The notes under the pieces were generated by a model that searched no databases, was not told the origin of the DNA, and was given only the letters and a program-made list of their open reading frames with translations. The translations under genes and the position numbers were made by a program. From contig CAIIXF020000012.1 of assembly GCA_903813345.2 (NCBI GenBank), positions 16,796,020 through 16,860,019 of the forward strand: 64,000 nt of DNA. The letters run 5' to 3'. This stretch comes from Owenia fusiformis. Taxonomy: Eukaryota; Annelida; Polychaeta; Sabellida; Oweniidae. Shown piece by piece: positions 46,881 to 57,203 of the stretch (positions are counted from its first letter, which is position 1; every line of letters begins with the position of its first letter).

Positions 46881-49037
46881 ATCTTATTTTGGATGACTCA
46901 GCTTCTTCTGGATGACTCGGCTTATTTTAGATGACTGGGCTTAAAAAAGTGTAGATCTGGAGTCTGAAATTGAACTTCGTTCAATTTCCAAAGTCTAGTT
47001 ATTATTATTATAAACCGTTGGATGGGGGAAAATTTTGCTTAGGGTCACAAAATTACACGTTCAGGTTTTGCTAAATGCATGTAGCTGAATCCCTCTTAAT
47101 ACATATCTGAAAGATAACGCAAACCCTTAATTATTAACTTTCAAATATAAACAATGAAACAAGTAACTGAAATTTAACATGAACGCCAATTGCAAGTAAC
47201 CCACTGACTCTTGGGATTCGAAAGTCAGTTGTGGTTGCAAATTGTCGAATGCATTCATTGAATTAATTATAACTAAATATTTTTCAGAACTGCGTCGAAT
47301 TCCACAATGCATTTACTCCTGTCTGTAGTGAAAGCTTGCACCAACCCCTTCGACCTCGCCTCTCTTCCTGCTATCCCTCTCGTAGCATCCCACTATCCTG
47401 AAATGAAATGAATTTAACAGACGAATTTCATGTACATTGTATTAATTGATGCATCATAATTATTCAATTGTATGATGAATTAAATATTATTTACAATTAT
47501 TTTGAATACCAAACAAAACCCTTTTATGTCATTCTGATACTCTTGGTATCTTTCTTTTTCACCTGAAACATGCTGAGCAGACATGAGATGCCATGGTTTA
47601 TCATGATGCTTTTATATAGGCTATTAATTATAGTTCTCTTTGCAATATAAAACTGGTATGTTTATGCAAAACCCAATTGGACTGATATAAAGGGGTATTG
47701 TTTCATTATGTGGACTTGAGAAAGACCGACATACTCATTGCTTCCAGTTCCAACCTAAAACTTATAATAGGAAGTTATCAAGATCCAAAAACACGATCGC
47801 TTCTTAAACAATACGCTTGTAAAATCCCGGCGATCAAATGCAATCAAACTTTCGCAATCAGGTGCCTAATTAGTCTTTTGATCTCCGAAGTTTTACTGGA
47901 CTTTTCAATGAACTCGTGAGAAGCAAACGCAATCATCACAAACTCAAATAAACATGTTTCTAGTAAATTTGAAATAGAGTAAAACCCAGAGAAAAAGATC
48001 GCGTGGTTATTTGATTTTTTCATAGGAATTTGCCATATTTCAATTTTGAAATAGCAAAAGTCTGTCCCGGAAGAATTTACCAAGCATTCCCTACTTCGAT
48101 GCTTTTTTATTGCGAGGGTCGTTTAGCGCCGATACGACCTCATTAAGTGTGCTTTATTCATTTTATTAATATTAATGTTATGAAATGTGTAGTTCACAAG
48201 TGACACTTTTATGAATTATTTTTAGGTTTACAATGCATATTTGGCTTTTCCCTCTAAAAGTTTAGAATTCATCTTTATACTTTTCTTGATTCAATAAAAT
48301 TAACATTGGATCCCAGACAGTTATCAAATTCTCAGACATTTGATTAATATAGATATTTGTACTTCCTTTGATCAGTGGCTGGTGTGACTGGAATTCGAAT
48401 CTAATCTGTTTCATTTTTTATGTAAATTGAAAGGAATAAAGTTTTATTTTAAGTGTTTTAACAATATTAACGTTTGGCGTGCAGCGCAACTTCATACGCA
48501 ATCAAAGAACAGAATACACTGGTATAACAACATGCCTTTTATTTTCAAGCTCGAGCAATATCCCCGTTATAAACCCGAAATACGGTCCTTGGCAGCAAAC
48601 CTGTATGTGCCCGCTTTTCACTGTAACTAATAAATAAATTAAGTACCGAATATAAAATTCGATTCTGAATAAAAACTTTAATAACGTGGTTTGCGTTATT
48701 CAATTATTTATTTAAACGAACGCGCTCGTCTTTTGAACTTTATAAAGAGAAAATCCGATCTGAGATTTGAAATCGGGAATAAAAGATACATACATACATA
48801 ATAACAAAAGATATACGTTCCCAAATAAAAAAAAATAGGAGAAGAATCTAGATTACAATCCAATAAACAATATCTGAGACTATCAGACAATATGAAGTTT
48901 AAAATCCGACAATACGCTCCGGCCGTAAAAGTTTCTGAATTTAATAACTATACTACTATACTACGGCTTAAGCAGAATTTTCTACTTGGATAATTCCTGC
49001 CTCGATAGTGTAGGGATCGCTCACATCAGGTAGGCCA

Positions 49038-49373
49038 TCATAAGGGGGGGGGGGGGGGGGGGTTCACATAAGTCAGAGAGTGTGTCAAAGGACCTCTTCT
49101 TGTCTCACTGACCTTGTAAAATTGTTCTATAGTTGCGTTCCAAATGCAGGTGTCTGAAAATATTTCATCTGATGGAGAAGTTGTTCTTGTTCTGGGAGTT
49201 TCATTTATTTCAAAATGGTTCAAGATAAGGTCGAGTTTCCTGCTGTTCTTTTCTACGGTCTTCTGGAGTTGTATTTGCATATTATAGATTTCACTGGAAT
49301 AGCGTACCCAATGTAAAAGGCTGGCCATTAACCAAAACGCAATATGAGAACATAAATAATTTTTCATTTTCAT
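49038..49373 (-). CDS. Conserved 111-residue ORF of E3 with hydrophobic N-terminus and coiled coil
   Basis: The minus-strand ORF starts MKMKNYLCSHIAFWLMASLL, a charged start and hydrophobic run like a signal peptide or membrane anchor. It continues with a helical heptad-like region (QLQKTVEKNSRKLDLILNHF), a Thr/Pro/Ser linker and CIWNATIEQFYK. After FYK there is a donor-like GTCAGT. About 1.7 kb further in element orientation an acceptor (TTTCATTTCAG, 47393-47403 minus) opens a short phase 0 frame (DSGMLREG then stop), so the true product could be spliced. This is the only copy of three that is uninterrupted, and it has no recognised family. It may encode a real element protein or be a captured host exon. 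Confidence 0.4.
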   Translation of the reverse strand: MKMKNYLCSHIAFWLMASLLHWVRYSSEIYNMQIQLQKTVEKNSRKLDLILNHFEINETPRTRTTSPSDEIFSDTCIWNATIEQFYKVSETRRGPLTHSLTYVNPPPPPPL

Positions 49374-49476
49374 ACAACTGAAGGGATAATAAATGCTTTA
49401 ATATAAAGTAAACGTATTTATAAATGTATTTTAAGCGTAAAATCAAAGCACAACCATTTACTAAAAAAAGAAGAAA

Positions 49477-49549
49477 TGTCAGACTGGGACTCGAACCCGG
49501 ACCATCCGCGTGGCAGGCGAGGATCTCCAACCTTCGACACCTCAACATC
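49477..49549 (-). tRNA. tRNA-like sequence in E3
   Basis: Same 73-nt unit on the minus strand. The loop reads CTGCCAC (anticodon position GCC instead of GTC), the B box is intact, and the T-run downstream is interrupted. Confidence 0.4.
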
Positions 49550-51269
49550 AGTTATTACCGTCAACAATTTAACAGTACCATATAATAAAAAACAACATAT
49601 ATTAAAGGTGTAACCATGAGTTCAAAGCGGCCATTCAATGATCATGGACCATTTATTAAAGTTTGGATTGCCTGCCCTATTTTCCCCATTTTTTAATTTT
49701 TGTATAATCTCTCATTAGGCCTATAGCTCAAAATATCACTAGGGACCAAGGGAAAACCCTAGAATTGTGTCATGGAATAGGCTGTTCAGAATGTCAGCCG
49801 CTTGCCGTCGGGAGACCGCTTCGCTCACTGGAATAGCGTACCCAATGTTAATAATAGCCTAGTATCATTGCTAGAAACCGTGTGATTTCATTGGTCGATT
49901 CAGTACCATGTGATCAAAATACCATAATATTTCTTAAAGCTCTATTTGGATTTTACAAGACGTATTGCTGGGCGTATTTTCCGCCCGGGAATTCTGACAA
50001 CTGTACTGGACGAAAACATCGGGAGACCGCTCCGCCCACTGTCTTAAGCCAATGTTTTTGCTATAAATCAAGCCACGGGGATCTACACGACCAGTGATTT
50101 AAATACATGTTAGTAAAGTGATCATCAAAATGAATGTCCTTGCTTGCTTTTAAAAATAAGTTTTCATGCGTTATAGGCCTATACAAATTGAACGGGGGGA
50201 GTAATGTGTCTAAAGACATGATAATAATATGTTACTTCATTTTATTTCATATAATTACTCCAAATTTTCCCATCTCACTCTTCAGAGTTAATGAGTTCCT
50301 TTTAAAAAAAATACGAATTCGTGAATTTGTTCCATCGTATTTATCACTCCCCCTTCCCCGTTCACGGCAACCGCATTCGTATGGTACGTGTACACGTACA
50401 TTCGTATGGTACGTGTACATGTACATTAAACTAACAAGAGCAATAACATTAGTTTTGTGATAATAACGTCCCTTATTAGTATTTGTTTTCGGCTCGTGTA
50501 GATCACTGATTTATAGCAAAAACATTGCCTTGCACGTTGGTGACAATGAACCTTTTTATTAGATGTCATGATGTTTGCAGCGCCTATTGTATTCTTAAAG
50601 CAATTCAAGAGTAAACTTTCTCTTTATCTTGAAAAAAAATCTTCTAGATTTGTTGAATTTTCTTGCAGAAATCGATGCCTTATTTTATCCGATCACAAAG
50701 CGTAATGTTGCATTTATACAGTTTCATATTACATTCTACGGCCGAGATCTTAACTGCTAAACGGACGCTCAGCGTTATGTTTTAGGCATCTTTACGCGAT
50801 TTTCATTGAACCGTTCGTTTCATTAAAATATTTCAAATCAAATTATGAATTACTATAAAAGGTAAATAAAAATAGAAAATAATGAATAATGCGTTGAAAG
50901 TAATAACTTCTTTCAAATTATGAATTGCTATAAAAGGTAAATAAATATAGAAAATAATGAATAATGCGTTGTAAGTAATAACTTCTTTCAAATTGCATTT
51001 CTCCCTTGGAATTCTAGTTTAAAATGATTACAGTTATTAATGTTGCAATATTGCATTGAATTCTACGGCCGGATCTTACATGCTCATCAACTGCGCTGGT
51101 GGTGAACGACTGCGAAGCGGACGCTCAGCGCATTGAGCGCTGGCGATCTACGACCGCATCGCGCGCGAATAGCGAGCGACCAACGAACGCTCAGCGCACG
51201 AACTACGCCCGCTTCCCGAATGAGTGTACGGCGGATGGCGATGTGTGAGCTTTGTTACTGAGAGTACTG

Positions 51270-51500
51270 TACCTCGTACAGGGTAGTCAAAATAATTTTA
51301 CATTTCTGGCAATTTATAACTCCATTTGCGATCAAGTATAAAACATTTACAAATTTTGCGACATCAGTTAAAAGGGAATAAACGCTCATGTGCGCCTTTA
51401 TAAAGGGGAACATTCGCCCAAAGGCATACCATATAGAAACTCAGTTGCTATTAACCAACAAAACACAATCAAACTGTTAATAATTTGAATATATATTTAC
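51270..51500. other. Intron remainder between E3 and exon 51501-51782
   Basis: Unique-looking AT-rich DNA. It begins with the right TA duplication of E3 and ends at the donor GTAAAT (51495-51500, minus). No other feature was seen. Confidence 0.5.
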
Positions 51501-51782
51501 TTGATTCTCTCTCGATCCGTCGTTTTATTCTCAACTGCATATCAGAATTTATCATCACAGTATGCCCTTCCTTCTCAAGTGTTCTTACATGTTCAATGGC
51601 AACGCCAAAATGATGAGAAGTGTATACAAATGAAACTGTTTTCTCATCTAACGTTCGTTTCCGTACAGAGAGATTACCATCATGCTGTTGCATCATATGG
51701 AATACAATATCAGCAACGTTGTCGTTTCCTGTGTTACAGAAATAGCATTTGAACAGGGACGCTTCTTTTTGTAGGCCCCGTT
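51501..51782 (-). CDS. Exon with a divergent zinc-finger-like motif, split minus-strand gene
   Basis: The 282-bp exon lies between an acceptor (TTTTATTACAG, AG at 51783-51784) and a donor (CAA/GTAAAT). It encodes 93 full codons with phase 1 on both sides. The start RGLQKEASLFKCYFCNTGND continues VADIVFHMMQQH, so a CxxC...H...H arrangement is present that could be a divergent C2H2 finger. The rest, including KRTLDEKTVSFVYTSHHFGV and a basic RIKRRIERESS end, is not recognised. It joins in frame with the 28-nt first exon at 52019-52046 and with 39690-39837. Confidence 0.6.
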
Positions 51783-52018
51783 CTGTAATAAAAACAAAAC
51801 ATTTTTAAGAATGCTATATAGCTGCCTTGTTTCCTTGAGAAACATGCCTCGTTTCCTAAGTGAGAGAATTGATATGTAAATATCTCAGCAATCCCAGTAT
51901 TGATTTCTAATTTGTAATCATATTATAAAACCGGAACTTATGAACTATTTACTTGCTAAATATTAAGTTTTAATTTGAAGGATAAAAGCACGAAAATTGT
52001 AAAAAACAAAAATCTTAC

Positions 52019-52046
52019 CGAATGAAATTTTTTTACGCGCCGCAAT
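52019..52046 (-). pseudogene. Candidate first exon with lost start codon
   Basis: The minus strand reads ATTGCGGCGCG and continues to a donor (TCG/GTAAGAT, GT at 52017-52018). It is 28 nt, leaving one base as at 11140-11167. The inverted copy at 11140 has ATG where this has ATT, and no in-frame ATG is seen just upstream. Either the gene uses another start or it is inactive. The 236-bp intron to 51782 is otherwise normal. Confidence 0.45.
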
Positions 52047-52255
52047 TTTGATACGAGGCAAAACCTCCCTCGTTTCCAGTTCATCCCCAGTGTCATATAT
52101 ACCTCTGTTTCGCTAGTGAAGTCCAAGCGGCAGTAGTGATGGCAATTCCTTCACATTGAGCCAATAATGTCAAGGTTTCTGCTTTTGCCGTATGGTATTC
52201 TTTATCTAGATACTTTGAAATAGTTGTACCTTGGAGGCCTTGGAACACTAGTTAT

Positions 52256-53202
52256 GGGCTGACATCATGTTGGATTGAACGGTTTCTTCAGCTCCTTGAC
52301 TTGATATAGAATATATTACCAGTGTTTGTTAAAATGAAAATGCTGTGATTTGATTTTGTACTGAATTGAGTTAACAGGGAGCAATAGTTTACTTTATTTG
52401 TAATTCTGAGTTTCTGTTCCAACAGCTAGGACAGTCTGCCAAAGCATTACCCAGTATATGAACTGCTTTAACTTGGGAATTGTGTGTTGCTTCCTAAAAG
52501 GCAATTTCACCTATAAAGAGACTGCTTCAGCTGTAATTTTGCTCATTTCATAATGATAATTGAAACTTGCACAACTATTTTAATGTTTTTCAAGTGAGGA
52601 CAATTATTTAAAAGTTCTGCTTAAAAACTGCATGTAAATTAGTATGGTATCAATTTGAACTGGTAAAATACCCTATTATAACAGGTACCATACAGAATAA
52701 AAGACAGGTCCTCCATTGTGTGAATAGATTCTGCCATTGTTTGATGTTGTGAACTTGTGGGCTGACATCATCTTGGATTGAACTTGTTTCTTAAGCTCCT
52801 TGACTTGATATATTATTTATTTATTTATTTCTCAATTCACCCTTTATAGGGTATAAGAGTACAAAAGATAAACTTAACTAATACAGTAACAAACATTAAG
52901 ATAACATTATTAATGTACATTTTTTAGAATAGATTACCAGTGTTTGTTAAAATGAAAATGCTGTGGTTTGATTTTGTACTGAATTGAGTTAACAGGGAGC
53001 AATATTTTACTTTATTTGAAATTCTGAATTTGTGTTCCAACAGCTAAGACAGTCTTCTAAAACATTAGTGTGACCAGTATATGAACTGCTTTAACTTGGG
53101 AATAGTGTGTTGCTGCTTGAAAGGCAATTTTACCTTAAAGACCGCTTTAGCTGTAATTTTGCTCCTTTCATAATAATAATTGAAACTTGCACAACTATTT
53201 TT
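52256..53202 (+). repeat. Tandem duplication of the dispersed repeat, copies 2 and 3
   Basis: The stretch GGCTGACATCATGTTGGATT to CTTGCACAACTATTTT occurs at about 52256-52586 and again at about 52757-53202. The part 52597-52980 matches 10775-11052. The second unit is longer because it carries the insertion at 52811-52926. Confidence 0.7.
52811..52926 (-). mobile_element. LINE 3'-end fragment (CR1/L2-like tail)
   Basis: About 116 bp interrupts the dispersed repeat between TTGATAT and GAATAGATTACC, which are adjacent at 10977-10998. It starts with (TTTA)n and has CTTTATAGGGTATAAGAGTA, like the reversed 3' end of CR1/L2-type LINEs, which end in short microsatellites. Confidence 0.5.
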
Positions 53203-53696
53203 TTTCATGGTTCATGTCTAAGTCTATTTATTGTGTTAAGTTCTGTATTATTATGAAGGAGAAATAACAAACCCAATCATTCTACATATGTTATATGCAT
53301 TTCCAAACTTCTGTTATCCTGTAAATCCATAGACTGTACTTACTGGATCGGTATACATTTTGGGTTTATTCATTTCACTGATAAGATTGGATATTAAAAT
53401 AGCAATGTTCATGTATAGTACAGGGCGTTCAGTAAGTAAACCTAATTTTGCTCTCAAACTTTTATTTCTTGTCTATCATCGTTCAAATTTTCAGTGGAGA
53501 AGCATCAGACACTTTTCTAACTATGATCAAGATATAATGAATAACAGCAAAATGGTGGTTGTCATAGTAACGCGAATATGGGTTCTGCGGAGCAATTTTA
53601 TAAGTTCACAGCATAGTAGATTTTGTTAACGTTAGTTTCTGTCCTGTCTATATTTCAACCATAGTTCTGTGGCTACTCCACATTTCTACTTTCAAG

Positions 53697-53880
53697 TTAG
53701 CATTCTATTTCATATTCAAAGTAGTTCCCCTTAGCTTTCACACACAGCTGATGTCGTTCTATCCACTTCTGATATATCCTGTGGAAGCCAACTGGAAAGT
53801 TCTTTGTCAGCGAACGTTGAATGGCATTCTGAAGCTCATGGATATTTGCATGGATCTTACCTGACCTTGGCTCATCACTT
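53697..53880 (-). pseudogene. Mariner transposase C-terminal part
   Basis: The minus strand encodes SDEPRSGKIHANIHELQNAI, then GFHRIYQKWIERHQLCVKAK and GNYFEYE, ending at TAA (53697-53699). The SDEPRSGK part normally follows the HTH region and the YQKW...GNYFE part is the C-terminus, so the whole D,D,D catalytic core between them is deleted. Confidence 0.8.
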
Positions 53881-53940
53881 GTTAGAATGCCGTGTTTCGA
53901 AGAAACGGCATTCTATAGTTTTCGCCTTTTTCTTCTTATT

Positions 53941-55894
53941 AGACTCCAGATTGAAAATCTGGAGTCTATTGTTTTTGCCTGTTTTCTTTTTATTATTCTT
54001 TTTCTTTTTTCTTCTTCCTCCTAACAGATTTTCTCTCCAACTATAACATCTTACTTAATCCAACTTACATGGTTAACTAAAGACTGTATCCGGCTTTCTG
54101 GGAAATTAGGTCAAATTTTTATCTAGGTCAAAGGTCAAGAACTAGGTCAAATCCAGTACTTTGTCACTTTTTCCCATTATCTTGGTCGTCCTTCAATATT
54201 TTTGATCCTGGTTTTTTTCATTGTGTTCCTCATAAAAAAGTAGAAAACCTAGGGTCGATTTAGTTTTTTGGTATCTCAAACCGATTTCGAGATATCAGTG
54301 TCCGAAAACGAGGTCCAAAAAAAATTTCTCCGAATCCAATGTCCAGGATAATAGTCTTATAGGACATTTTCTCAGGATTCCGAATCTGAAAACCAAATTT
54401 CGATCTGACTTCCGGTTCAGAAGTTATGGCGTTTTGAAAATTCAAAAATCGCTAAATTTGGTGCCCCATGTTAATTCAATGGGAAAAAATATTTTTTTGA
54501 AGTGTAAAATACGAGATATAGACTAAGCACAGCTAAACATAATGGAAGCCCATAAAAGAAAGGGACCACAAGACCTTCTTTTCATAAAAATTTGGACACC
54601 AAAATGCCTAGGTCAAAATCTAGGTCAAATTCCAAGTTTTTCCTTATTTTTGCGATTCTGACACTACAAATTAAGTATATTCTTCGAAATTTTGTATACA
54701 TGTAGCCAAGAGTGTGCTAATAGTGTTAGCCTTTTGCCGTCAGAAAGTATTTTGACCCACTTTTGAGATATGGTGTCCGAAAAGTAGGTCAAACTAAAAA
54801 GTTCTCAAAATTTAACGTATGAGTTATGAATTAAGGGTGGAATTTTCTCAGGAATCTGAATCTGCAAACCAAATTTCAATCCGACTTTTGGTTTGGAAGT
54901 TATGTCGTTTTGAAAGCTCAAAAATCGCTAAATTTGGTGCCCCATGTAATGGCAATGGGAAAAAAGATTTTTTTGAAGTGTAAAATACGAGATAAAGACT
55001 GAGTACAGCTTCACATAATGAAAGCCTATAAAAGAAAGGGACCTCAAAAGCTAGCTAGCTTCACAATTTGGTCACCAAAATGCCTAGGTCAAAATCTAGG
55101 TCAAATTTATAGTTTTAACTTATTTTTGTGATTCTGACACTACACTTTAATTATTTGCTTCAAAATATTGTATACAGGTAGCAAAGAGTGTGCTTATAGT
55201 GTTAGCCTTTTGCCGTCAGAAAGTATTTTGACCCACTTTTGAGATATAGTGTCCGAAAAGTAGGTCAACATGAAAGTTTCTCCAAATTTAACGTATGAGT
55301 TATGAATTAAGGGTAGAATTTTCTCAGGAATCCGAATCTGCAAATCAAATTTCAATCCGACACCCGGTTTGGAAGAAATGGCGTTTTGAAAAATTAAAAA
55401 ATTGGTATTTTGATATCCCATGTTATGTCAATTATCTTTGTCAATATTCGTCGTTATTCCTTTATCTTTTTTTCATCATGTAGCTTAAAGACAGTCCTTT
55501 CATTATTGTAACTGTCTTTTTTGATTACTCTTACCGATTTTGAGGAATGGCGTCCGGAACGTAGGTCAACATAAAAAGTTCTCAAAATTTAATGTATGAG
55601 TTATGACACAAACGTAGAATTTTCTCAGAAATTCGAATCTGCAAACCAAATTTCGACCCAAATTCTGGTTAGATAGTTATAGCTGTTTGAAGTCTCGAAA
55701 AGTCGATATTATGATATCCCCATGTTAAGCCAATGTAGACGAAGATAAGCTACTTAAGAGTTGTCTAAATGTCTGTATTCTAGATGACTCAGCTTATTCT
55801 GAATGGCTCAGCTTACAGTATTTTGGATGACTCAGCTTAAAAAAAGTTTTAAATCTGGAGTCTTAAATTGAACTTGTTCAATTTACATGTCTAG
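53941..55894 (+). mobile_element. Non-autonomous Helentron-like element (family 1), second copy
   Basis: Same ends as 45269-46998: AGACTCCAGATT...AATCTGGAGTCT at the start; AAATCTGGAGTCTTAAATTG, the hairpin AAATTGAAC/GTTCAATTT and CTAG (55891-55894) at the end. Insertion is again at T/T with TTATTATTATTATT after it. The inner tandem units are more diverged than in the E3 copy and the pyrimidine microsatellite is absent. Confidence 0.75.
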
Positions 55895-56219
55895 TTATTA
55901 TTATTATTCCACGCAAGATTTCTCCGCACACACCGACATGTCAGCTAATTAGCATATACCATCAACCTTGACATGTTCCTGGGCTACAGGGAAATGCCTT
56001 CATTTTTTTAATTAGCCCCTCCCTAATTAGCCAAGGTCAAATCGCAAATTTTTACATTTTTGCACGTACAAGGAGTAACCATTTTTATTTTTTACCCAAA
56101 ATTTGCATATGCCATCCCTCACAATTGCCATTTCACATATATTCCGGGTTTTAAAATTGGGTGCCCCAAACTTGAAAAATGGGGCACCCCAGTGGGGCAA
56201 AATTTGAAAACTGTGTATC

Positions 56220-56930
56220 CGATCCCAATTCTGAGCAGATATAAAGAATAGAAGCCCCTGATTCCAAATATGCTTTCGGTTTTGGAATCCGACCTCTGAG
56301 TGACCTTGAAAAGGTCAACAAGTTCAAAAATCAAAATCGCTCAAATTGATTCCAAATTGGTACCATTGTATTACACTGTACTCGGATAGAGTAAATTAGG
56401 TCACCATTTTGACCTTGACCTTTGACATTGACCTTCAAATGACATCAAAGTTGAAAACTAGGATTTTCATTCCAATTCTTTGCAAGTATGAAGTATGGAT
56501 GTCCCTGATTCTAAATATGCTTGTGCTTTTGGAATTTGACCTCCGGGTGACCTTGAAAAGGTCAAAAAGGTTAAATTGCTAAAATTGCTCAAATTGATTC
56601 GAAATTGGTACCATTGTATTACACTGTACTAAACTAGAGTAAATTAGGTCAACATTTTGACCTTGACCTTTGACCTTCACCGTAAAATGACGTAAAACTT
56701 ATGTCAATGATGTCAACTTAGGTCAATTATTTCTTGTTTTACCTGTTCAAGGAGCCACTGTAGTTATTTTTTGCATGCCTTACTCTTCCCATTTAACATA
56801 TCTCTAGGGTTTATAATTTGGGTGATTTTCATTCCAATTCTTTGCAAGTATGAAGTATGGATGTCCCTGATTCTAAATATGCTTTCGGTTTTGGAATTCG
56901 ACCTCTGCGTGACCTTTAAAAAGGTCAATT
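56220..56930. repeat. Tandem units with GACCTTGACCTTTGAC motifs
   Basis: A unit including CCAATTCTTTGCAAGTATGA, TGATTCTAAATATGCTT and GTGACCTTGAAAAGGTCAA occurs at about 56223, 56472 and 56832. The linker ATTGGTACCATTGTATTACA occurs between units at about 56357 and 56605. Confidence 0.75.
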
Positions 56931-57004
56931 GTGCACCGAATTTGCTGCTGCGGCGAGGAACGGCATTCTACGAAATCGCCCCCGTGGCGATTTTAAATGT
57001 CTAG

Positions 57005-57203
57005 TTGTTTTTCTCCCCTTTTGGAATTTCTGATACCATTTGTAGATTGTGTACTTAGGCACACTGTCCCCATATGCTTTTTGGATATCCCTAATGGTAT
57101 CCTGCTTGGATTTCCCTAGCAACACATTGTATTTGATGCTACTTCTCAATTGTTGTTTCATTTCATTGTTCATTTTGCTTCCATTGCCAATCCTGGCAGC
57201 CAT
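57005..57203 (-). pseudogene. Mariner transposase N-terminal HTH part
   Basis: From ATG at 57203 (or the upstream ATG at 57242) the minus strand encodes MAARIGNGSKMNNEMKQQLR, then LLGKSKQDTIRDIQKAYGDS and YTIYKWYQKFQKGR. This is the mariner N-terminal helix-turn-helix that precedes the DEPRSG segment. It is cut by the Helentron-like insert directly after GRKT. Confidence 0.85.

Larger units (their letters stand above)
45269..46998 (+). mobile_element. Non-autonomous Helentron-like element (family 1), inside E3
   Basis: The 5' end is the palindrome AGACTCCAGATT...AATCTGGAGTCT. The same AATCTGGAGTCT-type sequence returns in inverted form near the 3' end (ATCTGGAGTCTGAAATTG), followed by a 10-bp-stem hairpin (GAAATTGAAC/GTTCAATTTC) and CTAG. 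It is inserted between T residues and followed by TTATTATTATTAT. Asymmetric terminal inverted repeats, a 3' hairpin and a CTAG end are hallmarks of Helentron/HINE elements. Inside are about four 133-bp tandem units (46075-46620, core GAGTTATGAATTAGGGGTAG) and a pyrimidine microsatellite. No Rep/helicase is encoded. Confidence 0.75.
39973..51269 (-). mobile_element. E3: third family member, inverted
   Basis: The reverse complement of the whole family element lies here: right end first (CAGTACAAGTATTTTCAAAG at 39973) and left end last (GAGAGTACTG at 51269), flanked by TA (39971-39972 and 51270-51271). At 11,297 bp it is the longest copy because it has gained a Helentron-like element (45269-46998) and about 100 bp near 43142-43247. 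The arm junction is intact (about 42937-42955). It lies between exons at 39690-39837 and 51501-51782; without it that intron would be about 364 bp. Confidence 0.93.
53884..57004 (+). mobile_element. Non-autonomous Helentron-like element (family 2)
   Basis: The 5' end is a palindrome (AGAATGCCGT...AACGGCATTCT, 53884-53914). AACGGCATTCT returns near the 3' end (56958-56970), followed by a hairpin (AAATCGCC/GGCGATTT) and CTAG (57001-57004), with TT on both sides. Family 1 (53941-55894) is nested in it. The remaining internal part (55895-56940) has about three long tandem units with GACCTTGACCTTTGAC-type motifs. It interrupts the mariner transposase. Confidence 0.72.

Noticed and set aside
18835-51269. 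E elements as Polintons/Mavericks, Helitrons or herpes-like giant transposons
   Set aside because: No polymerase, integrase, capsid, Rep or helicase frames; TA duplication rather than 6-bp, TTAA or none; true inverted termini exclude Helitrons.
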